In this document: positions 11,699 to 24,600 of the stretch, one piece after another | Position numbering within the stretch: the first letter of the stretch is position 1 | Layout of the letters: each line of letters starts with the position of its first letter | Assembly (NCBI RefSeq): GCF_016097555.1 | Contig: NC_054701.1 | Coordinates: forward strand, 2,628,696 to 2,692,695 | Length of the DNA stretch: 64,000 bases | Origin: Gigantopelta aegis | Lineage: Eukaryota > Mollusca > Gastropoda > Neomphalida > Peltospiridae | Direction of reading: 5' to 3' | Notes under the pieces: model-generated | The model's input: the letters and a program-made list of their open reading frames with translations, nothing else | Told to the model about the DNA's origin: nothing | The model's database searches: none | Made by a program: the position numbers and the translations under genes

Positions 11699-12540
11699 TT
11701 TTAACAGGGTTACAAATTAGTAGTCGCCCGGTCACCTTTATTGGCTAAGAGCGACTAAGAATTTTACAAAGATAGTCCGTTGGGTGACCATCGACTGTTG
11801 TGACTTGCGAGTATGGTACTAGTTAAAGAAGATCTGGCAACGCACGACATTATAGAACATGCTCTATGTTTTGACAGCGCCAGACTGACAAGAACTTTGC
11901 GAATTTTTAAAACTAAAGCTCAAAATGTATTGTAGATACTGCATGTCTGTTTTTAAAGCTTGAAGTCGTCGGCTTATTGGAATGGACTGAATACGCCATA
12001 ATTATGTAGTAGACCTACTTTTTGACATTATTCAATGTTATGGTAAAAATGAAATATACATAATAATTAAAATAAACATTGATCACAAATACTAAATGGA
12101 AGGGTTTTTTTCCTTGTAATATATGTAAAACAAGTCTGTCGCATTTCCATGTTTGTGGTTGATGTGGGGTTTTTTGTTTTTTTTGCTGGTTTTTGTTGTT
12201 GTTGTTGTTTTGGGGGGAGGGATTTTGGGGGGTGTTATTCTTTTCAAGTTTTTATTTGTTTACTTTTTTTTATTATTTACTATTATTTTTGTTTTATTGT
12301 TATTATTATGGAGAGAAATTATTTTACGTATTTAGAGGAGTATAACTTTGCACATATACCGAGTAGTATAACTTACACCTAATATAAACTACTCTCTTTT
12401 TTTCACAACAGAGGTCGATGTAACAGCCGTCACATTCAGTGATAAATGGGTTTAAAACTGTTTTCCAGATTAAGCACTATAACAAAAAAAGTCACGAGGG
12501 AACGTGTGCTCGTTGCGGGGGTGCCCGGTTACTGCCAGGT
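11699..12540. other. Intergenic, upstream of gene A
   Basis: No supported gene. It contains a T/G-rich stretch at 12,160-12,310 that yields low-complexity ORFs on paper only. The final part leads into the gene A promoter. Confidence 0.5.
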
Positions 12541-12545
12541 GACGC

Positions 12546-12552
12546 TATATAA
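12546..12552 (+). promoter_or_regulatory. Gene A TATA box
   Basis: TATATAA lies 53 nt before the gene A start codon. Transcription would be expected near 12,575-12,585, which leaves a very short 5' UTR. This is a motif and spacing call without transcript support. Confidence 0.5.
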
Positions 12553-12604
12553 CGATGGCAGTCTGGCGATCTGGGGGTTAGTTTAGTGTAGTTAGCTAAC
12601 CAAC

Positions 12605-12668
12605 ATGGTGCACGCCAACTACATCACGTTCGTTTTCGTCTTCAGTCGAATTCTCACACAGATACAAG
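12605..12668 (+). CDS. Gene A exon 1: start codon and signal peptide
   Basis: The first ATG after the TATA box opens [15 protein letters not shown], with a short hydrophobic core (ITFVFVF), and ends ...QIQ plus one base at the donor AAG|GTAACG (phase 1). The signal peptide is on the weak side, but placement before a disulphide-rich EGF domain fits secretion. The last 20 or so bases and the donor are the seed of the array that follows. Confidence 0.65.
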
Positions 12669-15600
12669 GTAACGTATCCGACGTGTTAACTGTAAAGGTG
12701 GTAACTGAATTATCACACAGATACAAGGTAACGTATCCGACGTGTTTACTGTAAAGGTGGTAACTGAATTCTCACAGATACAAGGTAACGTATCTGACGT
12801 GTTAACTGTACAGGTGGTAACTGAATCTCACACACATACAAGGTAACGTATCAGACGTGTTAACTGTACAGGTGGTAACTGAATTATCACACAGATACAA
12901 GGTAACGTATCTGACGTGTTAACTGTACAGGTGGTAACTGAATTTTTACACAATTACAAGATAACGTATCTGTCATGTGCACGTGCTTTCGTGTGCTCCA
13001 CTTGGGGGTCCTTCATTTCGTTGTTTTTGTCAGCGAAATGAAGCTTTCTACTGGGATGTATGCGGCCATTGGAACTGATTGAACGCTGGAACGCTTCTCG
13101 TTTCGACAGCCTGCACCACCAGGTTAGATTCTTTTTTATCGAGATTCCTTGCCTCGTCATTTATCCGGCTGACTATGTTGACTTGTTTTTTCGTGACTCG
13201 TATGACGGCCATTTCGCAGAACGCCACGGTTGTTCGCGTTTAGTCTCTACATGTCCGAGCCTGTCCTAGCAGCACTGGAGGATTGACCGCTCCACTCTAA
13301 GAAGAAATAGGAAGCGGGGTCGGCCCCTACTACTCTTTTTTAGACTTTACTTTGCTTTATAGTGATACCATCTCGTATCCTCCGGAGTCGGGCCCGTCCG
13401 CACCACTATACCAACCCATGACGACTGGACTATACCCGTCTCTCTCGTTCAGACGGATCCGGCTTCTCAAGATCTGTATTTCAGCACAGCACTACACCTT
13501 CAACATCTAATGACTGTCAATCTAGGGGTTTTCTTGACGGGATGTAACCCATTTCGTCCCTAGCAGCTGTGCATCCAAACGGCCTCAAAATTTTATGTCG
13601 AAATTACTTGCTTGTTTAATATTATCAAATAGTCCGATCATCTCTTCTTTCTCTTATTTATTTTTGAACTGTCCTTCTAAAATGCTCCAAATTATAGAAA
13701 TATTCGGCCGAGTAGTCAATTCTTTTTATTTTTGGCTTGTAACTTTTTATTTAATTTTTTTTAAATTCTAAATCCCCCCCCATTCCGAGTCAGGCCACCG
13801 ATTTTATCGGTAGCAGGACTCGGGATGGGCGTGTTCGAAACCCTAGTGGTATATGGGCACGTTAAACTAGATATCTATCTATCTATCTGACATGTTAACT
13901 ACATGTGTCCAACTGAATTGTTACACAGATACAAGGTAACGTATCTGATGTGTTAACGGTAAACTGAATTGTAACACAGATATCAGCTAACGTATCTGAC
14001 ATATTAACTACATTTGTCCAAATGAAGTTTTACACAGATACAAGGTAACGTATCTGACGTGTTAACTGTTCGGGTGGTAAACGAATTATTATACAGATAT
14101 CAGCTAACGTATCAAACTGAATTGATACACAGATACAAGGTAACGTATTAACACTGTTCAGGTGGTAATTGAATTGACACACAGATGAGATTAAATTAGA
14201 TGTTTAACGACACCCCAGCACGACAAATACATCGGCTATTGGGTGTCAAACTATGGTAAAGGGAAAATGATTGGCACACAGATGCATGGTCATTTATCTG
14301 GTATGTATTATTATTTTTCATTATCATTTTTGTGTCGCCTTCACGAACTAAAAGGGAAGATATAGCAAGTAACTTTACGGTGGCGGCGGTTACGGCATCA
14401 GCTGTTGCGGTTAACTCAACGTTAGTGTGTCGCGGTTAGGTCCATGTCTCGTAAACTAGAAGTTCTGTTAGTGTGTCGCGGTTAGGTCCATGTCTCGTTA
14501 ACTACAAGTTCTGTTAGTGTGTCGCGGTTAGGTCCATGTCTCGTTAACTACAAGTTCTGTTAGTGTGTCGCGGTTAGGTCCATGTCTCGTAAACTACAAG
14601 TTCTGTTAGTGTGTCGCGGTTAGGTCCATGTCTCGTTAACTACAAGTTCTGTTAGTGTGTCGCGGTTAGGTCCATGTCTCGTAAACTACAAGTTCTGTTA
14701 GTGTGTCGCGGTTAGGTCCATGTCTCGTTAACTACAAGTTCTGTTAGTGTGTCGCGGTTAGGTCCATGTCTCGTAAACTACAAGTTCTGTTAGTGTGTCG
14801 CGGTTAGGTCCATGTCTCGTTAACTACAAGTTCTGTTAGTGTGTCGCGGTTAGGTCCATGTCTCGTTAACTACAAGTTCTGTTAGTGTCGCGGTTAGGTC
14901 CATGTCTCGTTAACTACAAGTTCTGTTAGTGTGTCGCGGTTAGGTCCATGTCTCGTAAACTACAAGTTCTGTTAGTGTGTCGCGGTTAGGTCCATGTCTC
15001 GTTAACTACAAGTTCTGTTAGTGTGTCGCGGTTAGGTCCATGTCTCGTTAACTACAAGTTCTGTTAGTGTGTCGCGGTTAGGTCCATGTCTCGTAAACTA
15101 CAAGTTCTGTTAGTGTGTCGCGGTTAGGTCCATGTCTCGTAAACTACAAGTTCTGTTAGTGTTTCGCGGTTAGGTCCATGTCTCGTTCTGCATAAAACAA
15201 ACGTCGTTTATAGGTGGACATATGGATGTTCATTATAATACACGTGAAAACAAAAACTATTTAATTAAAATTTTAACTAAATATTTAAACGTGATTGTTT
15301 TATTTGTTTTTTTGTTTTTTTAATTAATGTTTTTATTATTATTTCTATTATTATTATTATTTAGCTATTAATAATGTTTGTTTTTTATGTATTGAGATGA
15401 CGTGCTATGGATCTAGCTGTCAGCGACGCCGGGTATGTGTGATTCTTGTTCACGACGGAATGTATAGTATTCATATCCGAGTTCGATTGCATTCATATAA
15501 CCATTACCAATAGATGTGTATGGAACGATGAATTGACGGGTGGATGGATAATTGAATATGTGGATGGATGGATGGATGGATGGATGGATGGATGGATGGA

Positions 15601-18600
15601 TGGATGGATGGATGGATGGATGGACTAATGTAATGATGTAATGATTTCACATTTCAGGTCAGGTAATGTGTGAATAGTTCCAGTGTGCTCCTAACGCGGT
15701 CTGTCAGAGTGGATTGTGTATGGGTGGATGGATAGACAGGTGGATGGATGGATGGATGGATGGATAGATGGATGGATGGATGGATGAATGGATGGATGAA
15801 TGATTTGATGGATGGATGGATGAATGGTTTGATGAATGGATGGATGGATGGATGAATGGATGGATCTATGGGTGGATGGATGGACTGATGTAATGATTTC
15901 ACATTTCAGGACAGTTGTGTGGACAGTTCGAGTGTGCTCCTAACGCGGTCTGTCAGGGTGGATTGTGTATGTGTTCACCGGGCTTCATTGGATCCGGCCG
16001 ATTCCTCTGTGTCTCGCAAGGTAAGATATTGGCGTGGCCATGGCAACTACATTATAGGCTGTACTATAGCAAATGAAATCACACAGGCGACAGTGTTATC
16101 GTTTGTAGTTGAAACGCTATATATGCAATGCATGAACCTAACAACGTTCCTAAATATCGGTACTACAACCCTTCCCTCAAAGTATTAACTAAACACAGTG
16201 GAACCTTTCATGGCTCACTTACAATAAACCCAGATGTTTTTAAAACACCCCTACACGAACAAATCCGACACCTCTGTGCGAAACGAACATGCGCTGTACT
16301 TTGTTGTGGTGACATAGAGAAAAGTATGCGACACGTGACACGTTGGCACTGGTCAACAACATGTAAGTCTGTACCTAAAACATATCAACAAGGGGAGGAC
16401 TCGAGGTGACTCGAGCTAATGTATGAGAAGCATTCTTCTGGAAGAAATACCCTTCCAACTGTAGGAGGACTGCCACTCGCAAGATGTGCACATTTCAAAA
16501 TACTAGTCTTGGTGTCGGATGGGATCTGAAACTTTTCTCTTGCATTCCTTTTAAGTCATTCACATTAGGAAGTAAAGTAATATAGTTTTGTATGAGGCAG
16601 GAGGAGCTGCATTAATAATATGCATAACAAATTCCTTAATTAACCCGTTTTGACTTGGTGAAGTTTAAATAGTTTTGGTGTCGGACATTGATAGAAATCG
16701 AAGATGCCATCTTAACAGAATTAATGCAACATTCTATCAAAAGTATATGAGGGAACTTTAATTAACCAATGTTTATTCATAACCAAGAAACATGTTTGCA
16801 ATCTAGATTAACTAACTTACTTCTCTGATTAACCCTTTGTCTTCTATAGGTACTTTAGTTTTTGTGTTGGACGAAAATTATATTTTGGTGTCGGATAGAA
16901 AAAAAATGTCATACATTTCATTGGAATAATTTTAATGAATACGTTATACCACACCTCAATATATATACTTAGCTAAAAAAAAAGTTTAACAATTTGGTAA
17001 ATGTGTTTAAAGAAAAGAAAACTCGTGACCTACAAAATGAAATCAGACACCGGATTTAATTGAGGCATCATTTGTCAGTGTAAGTAACAGGAGATTTTCA
17101 ATACAGAATGGCATGTGTGACTGTCACGACGTTAAATGGCGCTTGATGGTCCATACACAAAAATCTGACAATTGTCAGTAACGTTTCTAAGCACATTGGG
17201 CATTGGCCGTGGTACAACATCGCCTCATGCTGATGGTGGTAGCGTCGTGATGTGGGCAGGAATTCATGACATCGGACAAAACATCCTCATTTTCATCATA
17301 ACTGTGAATCCTCAGCATGACAGTGACAAGACAAGACAAGACAAGACTTTATTTACTTTCTGGCCGTTGCACAACGGCGTAGGAGGAATATATACATAAT
17401 ATTTCTATAAACACGTGACAAGATGAAAGAGAATACAAAAGTTAAATTACAATGATTGTGAATTAATTCCTATGAACATTTGCATACAACATAAAGCTGC
17501 GAATATTCATAAAAATACAAATATATAAACTGTTAAATTAATGTGCAGTATATATGTAAAATGTACTTCTGGGGGTTGGGGATGTGAAATATCAAGGATG
17601 TTTAAATGCATTCATAATTACTTTTATAAACTTTGCTAAATTCTTTAGTGTACTGATTCGTTTCTTTTACATTAGTTCTTTGAATGTATACGTACTTGGT
17701 CGATGTAAAAATTGAGTCCTAGAATTACAAAAAAAAGTGGCAAATGAAAAGATAGTAAAACTCATCACCAATTTCACTTTCATTGTACAGGGTACAAATT
17801 CTATCTTCTAATGAAATATTATTCCAGCGTCCTGTTTCTACCGGTAAATAATGGTTTGATGTTCTGAATTTTAAGAGTGGTTTCCACAGTTTTTCTGGAA
17901 GTATATTAATGTATTTTTCTAAAATTAGTTGTTGCTTATATAATTGGTAGGTTTTGCCTCTCGAAGATAATGATATGTTACTTCTCCATGTTTGTGAATA
18001 AATTGATCAGTTTGTCTTTGTTTAATTTGTTGCGAGAGACATTACCCATTCCCAAGTTTTCCAAAATGTTTTTAATAGTAATGACCCATTTATATTCTGT
18101 TCCGTTAACAATGTAGTCATTTAGCATTACTTTAGACAATAACGTCGGAAATTTTGACTGCTTTCCTGATAAAAGCCTTGCCCAGTAACATACCATTCTT
18201 CTATAAATTATTAATTCAATAGGAAGTCTCCCTAGCTCTCCAAAGAACATAAAAAATGGTGTTGCTTTCTTAATAAGGTAAAATATGTCTTAAAAAATGT
18301 ATTTGTACGGAATTAAATGTATCAATTTTCTCATGTCCCCAGACTTCACATCCGTATAACATGATTGGAAGGACTATTGAATCAAACATTTTTAATTTAC
18401 ATTCGGTTGATAAATGATTATCTTTGGCTTTTGATAATACAAAATACATGGCCTTAGTAGCCTGTTGGCTGAGCTTAGTTTTAGTAATACGGAAGTTATT
18501 TAATTTAGTAAAGATAATTCCAAGATATTTATATTCTTTTACATTCTCTAGAACAGTGTTTCCGATCTTGAAAGTATGGTTATAATCTCTAGTGGTTCCC

Positions 18601-21600
18601 TTAAAAATTAATATTTTCGTTTTGCTACAGTTTATTTTAAAATTCCACTGTAAAGAATATTGATAAAATATATTTAAGGTGTGTTGTAAGTCGTTTGCGG
18701 AGGTTGATAAAAGCGCGGTATCGTCTGCATATAACAAACAAAACATATGTAGTACAATATCTAATGGTGAATTTTGATTATCGGACATAGGGGCAACTCC
18801 TTGACATCCATGGTTAGTTAAGTAATCTTCTATATCGTTTAAATACAGGGAAAATAAAATTGGGGATAAATTTTCACCTTGACGGATGCCGATATTGCAT
18901 GGGAATAAAGCCGATTGTTTATTATTTATAAGAATAAGTGATTTTAGGCCTTGGTACATTTCGTAGATAATTCGAAAGAATTTACCGTTGATATTATTTT
19001 GCAGAAGTTTATGCCAAAGTAGCGTTCTGGGTATCATATCAAATGCCTTCTCAAAATCAACAAAAGCGCAATATAGCTTTTTCTTTCGTTTTTTAAGGAT
19101 ATCTATTAAGTGATGTAATGTAAAAATATAATCCGTAGTTGAATAGCCTTTCCGAAATGCGGTTTGGACCTCACTAATTATATTGTTTTCTGCGATAAAT
19201 TTATTTAAACAGTTATTTAGTAATGTTGTGAATAGTTTAGAGCAGCAGCAAAGTAATGTAATTGGTCGGTAATTTTCGGGATGTAGTCGACTTCCTTTAT
19301 TTTTGAATATTGGTATAATAATACCAGTTTGCCATTCTTCAGGTAAAACTCCATTATGAAAGATTGTATTAAAAAGCTTAACGTAAACTGGCAGGAGCAA
19401 GGTGGCTGTTGATTTAATGTATTCATTAATTATTTTGTCTACACCTGCCGCCTTGTTTAATTTTAATTGTGATATAGCTTGCATTATTTCATTTTCAGTA
19501 ATTTTTTCGTTTATAATATCATTGTCGGTTACTACGTTTAGTACTTCGTCCATATTAAAATCAAATACATCATCGTTATTGGGCTCTTCTTTATTTAAAT
19601 GGCTGAAATAATTAAAAAATTCATCTGTCGAAATCATCACGCCAGTTGTCATTCAGTTCATGCAGCGGCATCCAGGTGTTATTGTTTCAATTTTTAATTT
19701 ACATTCGGTTGATAAATGATTATCTTTGGCTTTTGATAATACAAAATACATGGCCTCAGTAGCCTGTTGGCTGAGCTTAGTTTTAGTAATACGGAAGTTA
19801 TTTAATTTAGTAAAGATAATTCCAAGATATTTATATTCTTTTACATTCTCTAGAACAGTGTTTTCGATCTTGAAAGTATGTTTATAATCTCTAGTGGTTC
19901 CCTCAAAAATTAATATTTTCGTTTTGCTACAGTTTATTTTAAAATTCCATTTTAAAGAATATTGATAAAATATATTTAAGGTGTGTTGTAAGTCGTTTGC
20001 GGAGGTTGATAAAAGCGCGGTATCGTCTGCATATAACAAACAAAACATATGTAGTACAATATCTAATTGTGAATTTTGATTATCGGACATAGGAGCAACT
20101 CCTTGACATCCATGGTTAGTTAGGTAATCTTCTATATCGTTTAAATACAGGGAAAATAAAATTGGGGATAAATTTTCACCTTGACGGATGCCGATATTGC
20201 ATGGGAATAAAGCCGATTGTTTATTATTTATAAGAATAAGTAATTTTAGGCCTTGGTACATTTCGTAGAAAGAATTTACCGTTGATATTATTTTGCAGAA
20301 GTTTATGCCAAAGTAGCCTTCTGGGTATCATATCAAATGCCTTCTCAAAATCAACAAAAGCGCAATATAGCTTTTACTTTCGTTTTTTAAGGATATCTAT
20401 TAAGTGATGTAATGTAAAAATATGATCCGTAGTTGAATAGCCTTTCCGAAATGCGGTTTGGGCCTCACTAATTATATTGTTTTCTGCGATAAATTTATTT
20501 AAACGGTTATTTAGTAATGTTGTGAATAGTTTAGAGCAGCAGCAAAGTAATGTAATTGGTCGGTAATTTTCGGGATGTAGTCGACTTCCTTTATTTTTGA
20601 ATATTGGTATAATAATACCAGTGTGCCATTCTTCAGGTAAAACTCCATTATGAAAGATTGTATTAAAAAGCTTAACGTTAACTGGCAGGAGCAAGGTGGC
20701 TGTTGATTTAATGTATTCATTAATTATTTTGTCTACACCTGCCGCCTTGTTTAATTTTAATTGTGATATAGCTTGCATTATTTCATTTTCAGTAATTTTT
20801 TCGTTTATAATATCATTGTCGGTTACTACGTTTAGTACTTCGTCCATATTAAAATCAAATACATCATCGTTATTGGGCTCTCCTTTATTTAAATGGCTGA
20901 AATAATAAAAAAAAATTCATCTGTCGAAATCATCACGCCAGTTGTCATTCAGTTCATGCAGCGGCATCCAGGTGTTATTGTTTCAACAGGACAATGCACG
21001 CCAGCATTCAGCCAGTTGTCATTCAGTTCATGCAGCGGCATCCAGGTGGTTTTGTTTCAACAGGACAATGCACGCCAGCATTCGGCCAGTTGTCATTCAG
21101 TTCATGCAGTGGCATCCAGGTGTTATTGTTTCAACAGGACAATGCACGCCAGCATTCGGCCAGTTGTCATTCAGTTCATGCAGCGGCATCCAGGTGTTAT
21201 TGTTTCAACAGGACAATGCACGCCAGCATTCGGCCAGTTGTCATTCAGTTCATGCAGCGGCATCCAGGTGGTATTGTTTCAACAGGACAATGCACGCCGG
21301 CATCCAGGTGTTATTGTTTCAACAGGACAATGCACGCCAGCATTCGGCCAGTTGTCATTCAGTTCATGCAGCGGCATCCAAGTGGTTTTGTTTCAACAGG
21401 ACAATGCACGCCGGCATCCAGGTGTTATTGTTTCAACAGGACAATGCACGCCAGCATTCAGCCAGTTGTCATTCAGTTCATGCAGCGGCATCCAGGTGGT
21501 TTTGTTTCAACAGGACAATGCACGCCAGCATTCAGGTGTTATTGTTTCAACAGGACAATGCACGCCAGCATTCAGCCAGTTGTCATTCAGTTCATGCAGC

Positions 21601-24600
21601 GGCATCCAAGTGGTTTTGTTTCAACAGGACAATGCACGCCAGCATTCAGGTGTTATTGTTTCAACAGGACAATGCACGCCAGCATTCAGCCAGTTGTCAT
21701 TCAGTTCATGCAGCGGCATCCAGGTGTTATTGTTTCAACAGGACAATGCACGCCAGCATTCGGCCAGTTGTCATTCAGTTCATGCAGCGGCATCCAGGTG
21801 GTATTGTTTCAACAGGACAATGCACGCCAGCATTCAGCCAGTTGTCATTCAGTTCATGCAGCGGCATCCAAGTGGTTTTGTTTCAACAGGACAATGCACG
21901 CCGGCATCCAGGTGTTATTGTTTCAACAGGACAATGCACGCCAGCATTCGGCCAGTTGTCATTCAGTTCATGCAGCGGCATCCAGGTGTTATTGTTTCAA
22001 CAGGACAATGCACGCCAGCATTCGGCCAGTTGTCATTCAGTTCATGCAGCGGCATCCAGGTGGTATTGTTTCAACAGGACAATGCACGCCAGCATTCAGC
22101 CAGTTGTCATTCAGTTCATGCAGCGGCATCCAAGTGGTTTTGTTTCAACAGGACAATGCACGCCGGCATCCAGGTGTTATTGTTTCAACAGGACAATGCA
22201 CGCCAGAATTCAGCCAGTTGTCATTCAGTTCATGCAGCGGCATCCAAGTGGTTTTGTTTCAACAGGACAATGCACGCCAGCATTCAGCTGTTATTGTTTC
22301 AACAGGACAATGCACGCCAGCATTCAGCCAGTTGTCATTCAGTTCATGCAGCGGCATCCAAGTGGTTTTGTTTCAACAGGACAATGCACGCCAGCATTCA
22401 GGTGTTATTGTTTCAACAGGACAATGCACGCCGGCATCCAGGTGTTATTGTTTCAACAGGACAATGCACGCCAGCATTCAGCCAGTTGTCATTCAGTTCA
22501 TGCAGCGGCATGCAGGTGTTATTGTTTCAACAGGACAATGCACGCCAGCATTCAGCCAGTTGTCATTCAGTTCATGCAGCGGCATCCAAGTGGTTTTGTT
22601 TCAACAGGACAATGCACGCCAGCATTCAGGTGTTATTGTTTCAACAGGACAATGCACGCCAGCATTCAGCCAGTTGTCATTCAGTTCATGCAGCGGCATC
22701 CAAGTGGTTTTGTTTCAACAGGACAATGCACGCCAGCATTCAGGTGTTATTGTTTCAACAGGACAATGCACGCCGGCATCCAGGTGTTATTGTTTCAACA
22801 GGACAATGCACGCCAGCATTCAGCCAGTTGTCATTCAGTTCATGCAGCGGCATGCAGGTGTTATTGTTTCAACAGGACAATGCACGCCGGCATCCAGGTG
22901 TTATTGTTTCAACAGGACAATGCACGCCAGCATTCAGCCAGTTGTCATTCAGTTCATGCAGCGGCATGCAGGTGTTATTGTTTCAACAGGACAATGCACG
23001 CCGGCATCCAGGTGTTATTGTTTCAACAGGACAATGCACGCCAGCATTCAGCCAGTTGTCATTCAGTTCATGCAGCGGCATGCAGGTGTTATTGTTTCAA
23101 CAGGACAATGCACGCCGGCATACAGGTGTTATTGTTTCAACAGGACAATGCACGCCAGCATTCAGCCAGTTGTCATTCAGTTCATGCAGCGGCATGCAGG
23201 TGTTATTGTTTCAACAGGACAATGCACGTCAGCATTCAGCCAGTTGTCATTCAGTTCATGCAGCGGCATCCAAGTGGTTTTGTTTCAACAGGACAATGCA
23301 CGCCAGCATTCAGGTGTTATTGTTTCAACAGGACAATGCACGCCAGCATTCAGCCAGTTGTCATTCAGTTCATGCAGCGGCATCCAAGTGGTTTTGTTTC
23401 AACAGGACAATGCACGCCAGCATTCAGGTGTTATTGTTTCAACAGGACAATGCACGCCGGCATCCAGGTGTTATTGTTTCAACAGGACAATGCACGCCAG
23501 CATTCGGCCAGTTGTCATTCAGTTCATGCAGCGGCATCCAGGTATTATTGTTTCAACAGGACAATGCACGCCAGCATTCAGCCAGTTGTCATTCAGTTCA
23601 TGCAGCGGCATCCAGGTGTTATTGTTTCAACAGGACAATGCACGCCAGCATTCGGCCAGTTGTCATTCAGTTCATGCAGCGGCATCCAGGTGGTTTTGTT
23701 TCAACAGGACAGTGCACGCCAGCATTCAGCCAGTTGTCATTCAGTTCATGCAGCGGCATCCAGGTATTATTGTTTCAACAGGACAATGCACGCCAGCATT
23801 CGGCCAGTTGTCATTCAGTTGATGCAGCGGCATCCAGGTGGTTTTGTTTCAACAGGACAATGCACGCCAGCATTCAGCCAGTTGTCATTCAGTTCATGCA
23901 GCGGCATGCAGGTGTTATTGTTTCAACAGGACAATGCACGTCAGCATTCAGCCAGTTGTCATTCAGTTCATGCAGCGGCATCCAAGTGGTTTTGTTTCAA
24001 CAGGACAATGCACGCCAGCATTCAGGTGTTATTGTTTCAACAGGACAATGCACGCCAGCATTCAGCCAGTTGTCATTCAGTTCATGCAGCGGCATCCAAG
24101 TGGTTTTGTTTCAACAGGACAATGCACGCCAGCATTCAGGTGTTATTGTTTCAACAGGACAATGCACGCCGGCATCCAGGTGTTATTGTTTCAACAGGAC
24201 AATGCACGCCAGCATTCGGCCAGTTGTCATTCAGTTCATGCAGCGGCATCCAGGTATTATTGTTTCAACAGGACAATGCACGCCAGCATTCAGCCAGTTG
24301 TCATTCAGTTCATGCAGCGGCATCCAGGTGTTATTGTTTCAACAGGACAATGCACGCCAGCATTCGGCCAGTTGTCATTCAGTTCATGCAGCGGCATCCA
24401 GGTGGTTTTGTTTCAACAGGACAGTGCACGCCAGCATTCAGCCAGTTGTCATTCAGTTCATGCAGCGGCATCCAGGTATTATTGTTTCAACAGGACAATG
24501 CACGCCAGCATTCGGCCAGTTGTCATTCAGTTGATGCAGCGGCATCCAGGTGGTTTTGTTTCAACAGGACAGTGCACGCCAGCATTCAGCCAGTTGACAT

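Noticed and set aside
12149-12382. Hydrophobic small protein at the T/G-rich stretch
   Set aside because: Low-complexity T/G-rich DNA gives Phe/Val/Gly runs in several overlapping frames; no splice or promoter support.
13060-13269. Small ORFs in the 0.9-kb insertion
   Set aside because: Short, present on both strands, no recognised reverse-transcriptase or other domain.
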